This document shows positions 56,713 through 64,000 of a stretch of DNA of 64,000 nucleotides, in pieces. The position numbers were made by a program, and so were the translations under genes. Below the pieces are notes generated by a model. That model searched no databases, had not been told where the DNA came from, and saw only the letters and a list, made by a program, of their open reading frames with translations. The stretch is taken from positions 605,817 to 669,816 of the forward strand of contig JAKOGI010000026.1 in the NCBI GenBank assembly GCA_029747015.1, read 5' to 3'. The stretch's first letter is position 1; every line of letters begins with the position of its first letter. The stretch is from Carnegiea gigantea (Eukaryota; Streptophyta; Magnoliopsida; Caryophyllales; Cactaceae).

Positions 56713-58253
56713 TCGTCCTCGAGCAAAACAAAATAAAAACTAACTAAACAGCTAACTCACTTTCGTAGGAATCACGGTTGCATTTAGCATATGCAACAAG
56801 CCCTTTAAACCCCTTGGTTACCCCAAGTGGACGAGTAAGGTCTCGTAAGGGTTTGCAGAAAATATACCCACAAAATCTCAAAAAGGAAAAACAAAGAAAA
56901 CAGAAACAAAAATCGAAAAATGAAAATGACAAAACATAATATATACATCAGGGTGAACTGTACACGTTCGGATCAACCAAAACCCCCTAGTAACTCAAGT
57001 ATCAGTTTGTACACAAGCATTATATGCATTTTAGGATATATCATCCCAAAGAATGGCATCCAGACATCAGCTTTTCACCCCACGACGTATGAAACTATTG
57101 AATCCATTCTGGTGTCTGTATGCAAGTGTATCATCACCGTAAGACTTTGACCTACTAAAATCAAACTCAATCCCACGCAACTGATACAAGCTATCTTTTT
57201 GAATAGCTAGCATGGAAAGCAAGCTTCCCCAGTAATAGTATTGCCTCAAAGGGTGACACCCAGTAACGCGTGCCTCAAAGGGGTACTTGTCATTCCAAAC
57301 TCTTTTCTTCACCATTTTCTTTTCTTTCCGTTATTTATTTTTTTTTTCAATACAAACTCATGCCACGCCTCAAAGGGATACACCCAGTAGCGCTTGAATT
57401 TGTTTGTTTTTGCTTTTGTTTTGGAAAAGGGGGTGCCAGCATATACAAAGGGAACTGTGCAGTAGACAAGTAGGAGAGCCGATCGCGAAAGATTAAGAAT
57501 ATAAGATAATGATAATACAATAATTAGGATTGGATTACAAAGTTACAACAGACTGTTGGGGTTAGAACTGAGGCCTAAAATGATAGATTGGAAATGAATA
57601 TCTATCATGCACATTATACTTATATACGAGCTAATAGTCAAGGTACCGGAGATCAGGACTGATCAAAATAGTACAAAACTCCCCTAAATTCAAAAGGAAA
57701 AGAAAAATTTATACAAAAAGGAGAAAAATTGAAAATTTTATACAAAAAATGAAAAATTTTCACAAAAATAAGAAAAAAAGGGGAGAAAGAAAAGGGGAGA
57801 TGACCCCACCCCCACACCTAAATCTCACAATGTCCTCATTGGGAGCCGTGAGTCATCACCAACACACAAAAATAAAGAAAACAAAATCAAACACATGACA
57901 TACAAAATCGACAAATATAAACACAAGCTAACACACTCTCCCAAAAATACAATCTCATCCAATCAACAACAAGATCACACATATATACAAACTAACACCA
58001 CTAAAAACATGTAAAAACCAACCCAACAACACCACCAATCACAACACAATAAATATCCACGAAAACACAAAAACGGTGATCATAACCATCAATGGCTCAA
58101 CAACATCCAAATTTCACCATACGATGATCACCAACAAAAACACAATCCTAATATCCACAACTAAACAAGAACAAAAAGAAAGAAAAGAAAAATAAAAAGA
58201 AGAGGGGGAGAGTGAGAATGATTATACCAGGTCAGGTACTGAATGTACCCGAA
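56713..58253 (-). other. Non-coding internal region of the gag-only element
   Basis: About 1.5 kb lies between the gag stop and the 3' LTR, with no frame that I can recognise. It holds TCAAAGGG-type words repeated at 57245, 57275 and 57370 (each near CACCCAGTA or CGC), and long A-rich stretches on the plus strand (57660-58200). In an autonomous relative this is where pol would be. Confidence 0.6.
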
Positions 58254-59564
58254 CTACACCTCGCTAGGACGAGGTTGGGGAAGCGTGAGGAGCATCAGCC
58301 ACTCCTCGGCGGCGTTCAGGATGCGCATCGCCAACTCAGATGCCATCAATGCTCGCAGAAGTTTATCAAACACCTGAGCCTGCAACTCAGATGAGTGTAA
58401 GTAAGAGCACCCAAGCATGAATATAGGAGTGATAGTAAGTGCTCTTCTAAATTTATCAAATGCCTTAGAAAAATCAGTAGAATGATTGACTGCAATAGGG
58501 AAGATGATTTTTCCAGGCATGTCCTCTAGGTATAGACTATAAGGGTCAAGGGAGGGGTCATACTCTCTAAAAGCACCTAGGGACTCAGAACAGTCAACTA
58601 CATTCCCCTCAAGTATTACATGAGGATTGATAAGTAACATATCACAACACTTAGAGGAATGGGAGGGTTGTGAACATGAAGAGGAAGCATGGAATGTGTC
58701 AAGAGAGTTGGGGGATATATTATCACTAAAATCAGGACTAGTTGGTCCTGCAACCACAACATCCATGCATGAAGTCCCTGTGGGAGTCTCATGAAAATCA
58801 TGCACCTCAATAGAAATATTGCCGGACTCAGACCAAGTATCATCCTCATCAACACTAGCGCTAACGCCGAGGGTCTCACCTACCTCGAATTCCGTCGACT
58901 GAGCTAAAGGGGAAGGTGGATCAGGAAAGGTCATGATAAGCGGAGTGTTGTCCCAAAGGGTATTAGAAAAGGAGGGAGCAACGCTGAGCGAAGTAGTCAA
59001 GGGAGGGTCGAGTACGTCCTCTAGTCCGGACTCTAGAAGAGGGAAAGACGCACCATCATCACCCAGATTGACATCAAGTCTAGGAGCACTAGAACTAAGG
59101 TCAGTCTCGGGTGATATGTCATACTCCCGTAGGTTATTAGCAAACTCAATTTGTTGCTTATTCATTGTCTCTATCATATTGCGAAGTCTAGCAAAGCCTT
59201 CATTAGAAATATAATAGGGACAAGAATTACTGGCATGATCAGAACAATGACAAATTTCACATACAGAAGGGGCATAATCAGGGATGCAAGGGGGTGGGGT
59301 ACAAGAATCAGAACAACTAGTTTCAAATTCATAAGTATCCCAAGCCAACCAATCAAGAAAATTACATGTTTCATTAACATCTTTAGCGCAGAAATTCCAG
59401 TACTCTAAAAGAGCACGGGTCTCACAATTCACACCCTCATAAACTGTATTCAAAAGTTCCCACTTCTCCACATAAAAATCGCAATGAGCAAGAAAAGCAT
59501 GTAATCTATCGTAGTTCCGCCAAAACAATTCATGCTCATATTGAGGGAAGTGGGAAAGAGACAT
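58254..59564 (-). CDS. Gag-like protein of the non-autonomous LTR element, intact
   Basis: A 436-codon open frame from the ATG at 59564-59562 (MSLSHFPQYEHELFWRNYD) to a stop at its left end. A longer reading from TTG at 59582 is not needed. An N-terminal helical block (RLHAFLAHCDFYVEKW, YEGVNCETRALLEYW) resembles the capsid-like start of gypsy/Athila-type gag. A zinc knuckle CEICHCSDHASNSC (CX2CX4HX4C, residues ~102-115) follows. The middle is acidic and serine-rich (EVGETLGVSASVDEDDTW), and the C-terminal ~80 residues are helical (FDKFRRALTITPIF, QVFDKLLRALMASELAM). No stop or frameshift, so selection or recent origin has kept it open. It presumably packages the element RNA. It is the only element ORF here that is fully open. 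Its assignment as gag rests on the knuckle and its position after the primer site. Confidence 0.75.
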   Translation of the reverse strand: MSLSHFPQYEHELFWRNYDRLHAFLAHCDFYVEKWELLNTVYEGVNCETRALLEYWNFCAKDVNETCNFLDWLAWDTYEFETSCSDSCTPPPCIPDYAPSVCEICHCSDHASNSCPYYISNEGFARLRNMIETMNKQQIEFANNLREYDISPETDLSSSAPRLDVNLGDDGASFPLLESGLEDVLDPPLTTSLSVAPSFSNTLWDNTPLIMTFPDPPSPLAQSTEFEVGETLGVSASVDEDDTWSESGNISIEVHDFHETPTGTSCMDVVVAGPTSPDFSDNISPNSLDTFHASSSCSQPSHSSKCCDMLLINPHVILEGNVVDCSESLGAFREYDPSLDPYSLYLEDMPGKIIFPIAVNHSTDFSKAFDKFRRALTITPIFMLGCSYLHSSELQAQVFDKLLRALMASELAMRILNAAEEWLMLLTLPQPRPSEV

Positions 59565-59647
59565 TTTTTTTTCAATTTTCAATTTTTTTCGAAATAAAAG
59601 CCTAGTCTCGAATGCCTAAGTAAGCTATAATATTGGAAAGCACCAAG

Positions 59648-59665
59648 TCCCCGACAACGGCGCCA
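59648..59665 (-). other. Primer-binding site, tRNA-Asp type
   Basis: On the minus strand TGGCGCCGTTGTCGGGGA, seven bases after the 5' LTR end. This is the well-known primer site of Athila/Tat-type Ty3/gypsy elements (complementary to tRNA-Asp), and it sets the orientation. Confidence 0.9.
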
Positions 59666-59671
59666 AAAACT

Positions 59672-61018
59672 TGTTGCAAGAAAAAGTTTTAATATTTATA
59701 AACCCCAAGTGCAAGGTATATCGTTGAGTACTTGGGGTGTCGTCCGCAGGGAATTGTGTTTCCAACTACCATGACTAGTTAAAGCGTCTCGAGTTAGGTA
59801 AGATCGAAGGTGAAAGAAGGAAACTGAACTACACTAACAAACATAGAAAAAGCGACTTGGAGTTGTGATTTGACCAATGAATGAATCAACTAACCAAGAC
59901 AAGTCCTAACCTATCCAAACTACATCACGAACTAGAGATGATCGGTTGCACCATCAAAGGCCACCCAAGCCCTCTCTCAAGGGTCATGAGCTAATCTAGT
60001 TAGCCTAACCACCTATTTTCATGGGGTTAGCCCAATTAGACTATAAAACTAGCAACCTCGGACCTAACTCGATTCGGATACTATTTTCATGTCCCGAACT
60101 CGGCTATTTTCTCTTCCACACTAACTAATTGACCTCACCTCTCAACATAAGTCAATTGCCCAAAAATATGGATGAAAGCCCTCTCAGGCATTTCATCGAA
60201 CACTTGGCGGGCGTGAAGGAAAACTCTAAGGTCTAGGCATAGATTGAGTATGGTTAGGCCAAATACAAGATTAGTTAGCCATCAAGAGGCTAATCACAAT
60301 CCAAACCAACACAATCTACCAACAAAACATCACAAACACATGAAAACCTAAACTAACAAACAAAAACGTAAACTTGAAGAACAAAACAAAGACAATGAAA
60401 CAAAACGAATCTAAACAACTAAATAACATGAATTAACAACAAAAACTAAACATATAAACTAAACAAAACAAATACAAGAATTAAAACAACAAAACATAAA
60501 CAAGAACAACAATGAAAACTAAAGAGATAAAAGGGGAGAAAACTTAGTCTTGAATTGATGAAAAAACTTGAAATCCAAAGGTTGAATCCAAGATTACAAT
60601 CTTCAATCCTAAACTAATCCTCCTCTTGAGGTTTTATTTGCTAAACTAACCTAAAATCTAACCTAAGAATCGCCAGAGAAACGCCCCAAGCGAACCCCGT
60701 GCGACCCCCTCGAATAAACGCCCGAACGGACCTTAAATAAAAATCGCGAAAACGACGAACTGAGGGGGGAGGCACGACCGTGTCACTTCACTGGTGGCAC
60801 GGTGGTCCGGCCCTCCCCCGGTTTGTCCTTTTTTGCCGGTTTTCGTTGTTTTTCTTCGTTTTGTCCTGTCTTCGTCCCTTTCCATGACGTTTGCTTGATT
60901 TGGAGTTATTTCCTACAAAACATAAATAAAACAAGTAAAAATCCTAAAAATTAAGTTATTATACGAGCTAAAAGTGGGTGAAAGAGGCATGTAAAATGGG
61001 TGAATTTATCGTTCATCA
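59672..61018 (-). repeat. 5' LTR (right) of the gag-only gypsy-type element
   Basis: 1347 bp, beginning TGTTGCAAGAAAAAG and ending GTTCATCA on the plus strand. Its promoter drives the minus strand. It matches the left LTR with scattered substitutions and one main indel at the hairpin. Confidence 0.92.
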
Positions 61019-61023
61019 TCATG

Positions 61024-63295
61024 AGATGCGTGAAGTCGAAATCGTTCGTTTCTAGTCAATGGCTCGCCTAAGGGGCTCATCATCCCAAGTAGAGGACTTC
61101 GTCAGGGAGATCCCATTTCTCCGTATTTATTCCTTTTTTGCTTGGAAGGTCTCTCGGGTTTATTGAGGAAGGCGGTGGAGTAAGGGGCTTTGCATGGCTA
61201 TAATCTGTGTCACGGTGCGCCTATTATCTCACACCTATTGTTTGCTAACAATACCATCATTTTCTGTGGGGCTGATGTTGCTCAAGCTACTGTAGTCAAG
61301 GCCCTACTCCTTTAGTACGAGAAAGCCTCAGGTTTAAAGGTAAATTTTTCCAAGACAAATGTCTCGTTTAGCAAAGGTGACTCAGTGGAGTGCATGAATC
61401 AGGTTACCCTCTGTTTAGATATTAGGGAGGTTCTTTCTCATGATAAGTATTTAGGGGCATCTACTTTCATTGGAAGGTCAAAGAAAAAGCCCTTTTTGTT
61501 CTTGGTGGACCGTACTAAGAAAGGGATGTCGGTTTGGATGGAGAAGTTGGTATCCTGGGTAGGTAGAGAGGTGCTAATAAAGGCAGTTGCTCAAGCTATC
61601 CGTACCTATATTATGAGTGTGTTCAAACTTACCAAAGATCTTAGTCATACCATCCAGGCCTCAATTTGCCGTTTCTAGTGTGGGTATAAGCAAAAGGGCC
61701 ACAAAATCCATTAGGTGAATAAGGGTGCACTTTGTAAGAGTCAGGATTATGGCGGGCTAAGGTTCCGGGATATGGCAGTTTTCAATTATGCTCTCTTGTC
61801 TAAGCAATTTTGGAGATTGGCCACAAACATGTCATTGTTGGCGGCTCGTATCTTACAAGCTAAATATTTTCCTAACGGAGATATCTTCAGGGCTTCTCTG
61901 GGTCAGCGACCGAGTTTCTCTTGGCGGAGTATTTTGGGAGTTTGTGACGTGATCATCTGAGGCTCGTACTGGCTGGTGGGTAACGGGGCCTCGTTATCCA
62001 TTTGGGATGACTGCTGGCTTTCGAGGCCGAGGTCCTTTAGGCCTATCAGGCCAAGGTCTGCTACATCCCCTAATATGAAGGTTAGTGAGCTTATTGACTA
62101 TGATAATGGTTGTTGGCGTGAGTCCTTGGTTAGACAAATCTTTCTCCATTGTGATGTTAATGTTATTTTGAGTATCCCACTTTGTGGGTCTTGGCCAGAT
62201 GATAAACTTGTTTGGTTCTATCACCCTCATGGTACCTTCTCGGTAAGATCCGCTTACCACATGCTTATATCTGATTTCGGAATGGATATGGGTGGTTCCT
62301 CGGCTGCCTCTTCTTCTTTTTGGAAGTTTTTATGGGCTTGTGATATCCCCCCGCGTATGAAGGTTTTTGCGTGGCGCGCTTGTACTAGGATCCTACCTAC
62401 TGCATTTGGGATTTCTCGATGTATCTCGGGGTTCTCCATGCGTTGTCCCGTGTGTGACCATGTGGAGGAAACCGACGTCCATGCCATTTTTGAATGTCCA
62501 CTTGCTGTTCTCATTTGGGAGGGATGTGACCTTGAGGAATGTCTTTGGGCTGCATAATTTCGTTCTGTTCGTGACTATATGGAGAAGGTTTTTTCATGTC
62601 CTTGACTCTGATCACACTAGAGAGTTTATTGCAGTTATGTGGGAATGCCGGAATGCCCGGAATACGTTCATCCTCCAAAAAATGAACCCTAATGTGTCAT
62701 CGGTTGGTAGCAGAGCCATCTTGTTTGTAAAGAGCTTTCTGGAGCATCATGATCTTGACGTACCCTTAGTATCAAACCAGCACCCGATAGTTTGGAGTCC
62801 TCCAGCACACGGTTACGTCAAGATGAACTTTGATACTGGATGTGTGGGGGAGACCTGTTGGGGATGGGGGTTCGTGTTACGGAACCATGATGGTGATGTT
62901 CTAGGGGCTGGTACCAAATAAGGGATGGGCTTTGCTGGCCCACTGATTGAAGAGGCACGTTCCTGCTTCTTTGGTCTCAAGCATGTTACGAGATGGCATT
63001 TCGCAATATTATAGTCGAAGGGGATTGTCTCACACTGATTCAATGGCTCAAGTCGGGAACCCGTCTTGATAATTTAAGTGGTTTATTTATCGATGATATT
63101 GTGTCCTTAGTTGAACGCTTTGATTTTGTTTCTTGGTCTGTTGTCAAGAGATGGGGTAATAGGGTAACCCATCAGTTGGCTCACTGGCAACCCTTTTGCT
63201 TTGAGTGTAAACTGTGGGATTCTGATGTCTCAGAGTGTATTCTTACTCGGGCATTGGATGATTTGTACGCTTCCATTAGTGCAAATCTAATATAA
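61024..63295 (+). pseudogene. LINE ORF2, part B: rest of reverse transcriptase, zf-RVT and RNase H
   Basis: It resumes the RT frame after the LTR element. [13 protein letters not shown] sequence lies near 61090-61120 and IISHLLFANNTIIFCGAD near 61225, where the catalytic FADD is changed to FANN. LSHDKYLGASTFIGRSKKK and WVGREVLIKAVAQAI follow, then GGLRFRDMAVFNYALLSKQ. The zinc-binding zf-RVT region (FWKFLWACDIPPRMKVFAWRA, CPVCDHVEETDVHAIFECP) is at 62315-62505. RNase H is near 62820-63290 (VKMNFDTGC, FRNIIVEGDCLTLIQWL, WGNRVTHQLAHW). Stops at several points and loss of the RT aspartates make it inactive. Confidence 0.88.
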
Positions 63296-63325
63296 TACCC
63301 CCCTTTCTTTGATCAAAAAAAGAAT

Positions 63326-63340
63326 ATATATTTTCCATGG
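63326..63340 (+). repeat. Right target-site duplication of the LINE
   Basis: ATATATTTTCCATGG, identical to 51774-51788 and directly following the A-rich LINE tail. Confidence 0.9.
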
Positions 63341-64000
63341 CACAACAATTTTTTCTCTTACCAAATTATAACACTACTTAGAAACAAATGTGAGAATTTA
63401 GAAAAAAAATATATACATTCTCATGCTTTTTGTTCCTAGAAATCTGTCCTTTCAATCCCACATGCCTCTACTCTAGACTTGCACACATCTGGCAAACGGT
63501 AGGACATTTCCAATTGAGTTCGGGTAATGTGCAATGAATCAGATATTCCATACAAGTTACATAAAGCACTTTCATAGGCAATCTATAAGTACTTCATAGG
63601 CAATCTGTAAGTACTAACTAGTAAATGACGATATACAGACAACAATAAGCCAACCCATTACTCTAAAATTAAGTAACCTACATTAAAAGTGTGGTCTCAT
63701 CTAACCACCGATAAGGCATGCTTGATGTGATTACTATTTAAAACCATTTTATTGACATGGGACAACTACCCGCCATTCTAACAAATGTGACCAGTTAGAT
63801 TTAAATACACTACTTTCTTTTGTCCCATGTCGATTGTAAAAGACATCTATTATTTTAATATTATATTATTATTAAAATTTACTTTTTAAAAAATTCAATA
63901 TTAGTTTTATTGGTTAAATACTCATTTCAACAATGTAAATGAATTTAATGTTTGTTTTTACATATTCCATAAATTTCGCCATGGCTATGGGACATGGGGA
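63341..64000. other. Intergenic, nothing recognised
   Basis: AT-rich with no supported gene. It has one small tandem duplication near 63570-63617 (TTCATAGGCAATCT then AAGTAC, twice). Confidence 0.5.

Larger units (their letters stand above)
55324..61018 (-). mobile_element. Gag-only LTR retrotransposon (gypsy type, tRNA-Asp primer) inside the LINE
   Basis: LTRs at 55324-56690 and 59672-61018 (plus strand: TGTTGCAAG...GTTCATCA) are flanked by TCGTG (55319-55323) and TCATG (61019-61023). Removing the element rejoins the LINE RT frame (GVELVV, then RCVKS). On the minus strand the order is 5' LTR (right), tRNA-Asp-type primer site, one gag-like ORF, polypurine tract, 3' LTR (left). There is no protease, RT or integrase and no obvious room for them. 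This fits a non-autonomous gag-carrying element (TR-GAG/LARD-like) that relies on a related Ty3/gypsy element for its enzymes. The LTRs are very similar, so it is moderately young. Confidence 0.9.
51789..63325 (+). mobile_element. Full-length L1-like LINE, interrupted by an LTR element
   Basis: It is bounded by an exact 15-bp target duplication (51774-51788 and 63326-63340) and ends in a short A-rich tail (GATCAAAAAAAGAAT). It contains ORF1 (RNA-binding, DUF4283 plus CCHC knuckle) and ORF2 (endonuclease, reverse transcriptase, zf-RVT, RNase H). ORF2 is split by the LTR element at 55324-61018 and by a 364-bp tandem duplication. Without those insertions it would be about 5.5 kb, a normal full length for plant L1. 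Several stops and frameshifts show that it is inactive. Confidence 0.92.

Noticed and set aside
58616..59408. Several ORFs of 68-93 codons on both strands
   Set aside because: Shadows of the 436-codon gag frame at 58254-59564.

Overview
This window is eukaryotic nuclear DNA from a flowering plant, most likely a eudicot. It is AT-rich, its two host genes are split by GT-AG introns, and most of the rest is plant-type transposable elements (Ty1/copia, Ty3/gypsy-type LTR elements, L1-like LINEs and a PIF/Harbinger DNA transposon). I see no operons, tRNAs, rRNAs or CRISPR arrays. The species cannot be fixed from the sequence.

Host genes. (1) Minus strand, 1135-4064: the first nine coding exons of the 50-kDa subunit of cleavage stimulation factor (CSTF50), an mRNA 3'-end processing WD40 protein. 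The rest of the gene runs off the left edge. (2) Plus strand, 45285-49256: a complete six-exon COBRA gene for a 458-residue GPI-anchored cell-wall protein. From memory, the Arabidopsis homologues (At5g60940 and At5g60920) are near neighbours. The window therefore looks like an old gene pair pushed about 41 kb apart by transposon insertions.

Layout between and beyond the genes. 4.3-9.5 kb: a LINE tail, a duplicated short repeat and a decayed copia element. 9.5-25.9 kb: a decayed PIF/Harbinger transposon, recognisable from its Myb/SANT-like ORF1 and DDE transposase. It is split by a gag-only LTR retrotransposon (10760-19574) that itself carries an inverted solo LTR, and by a second, 4.7-kb solo LTR (20417-25154). 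26.1-27.9 kb: a non-coding element made of many degenerate TTTAGTGAGCTA motifs. 28.1-35.7 kb: an old copia element with both LTRs and secondary insertions. 36.2-41.3 kb: a very young copia element on the minus strand, with 5-bp target duplications and LTRs differing at one base; its polyprotein is broken by a 14-bp tandem duplication. 42.4-43.9 kb: a LINE remnant. 51.8-63.3 kb: a full-length L1-like LINE with an exact 15-bp target duplication, interrupted by a 5.7-kb gag-only LTR element of gypsy type (tRNA-Asp primer site) and by a 364-bp tandem duplication.

The elements do not act together as a pathway. The value of the window lies in its insertion history, which can be read directly from target duplications and from reading frames that resume across insertions. 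I found no clear new multi-gene system. The least explained segments are the TTTAGTGAGC element, the GC-rich insert at 28.9-29.8 kb, the 50.6-51.6 kb stretch, and three unrelated loci rich in GGTTAACC-like or GGAACCGG-like words.
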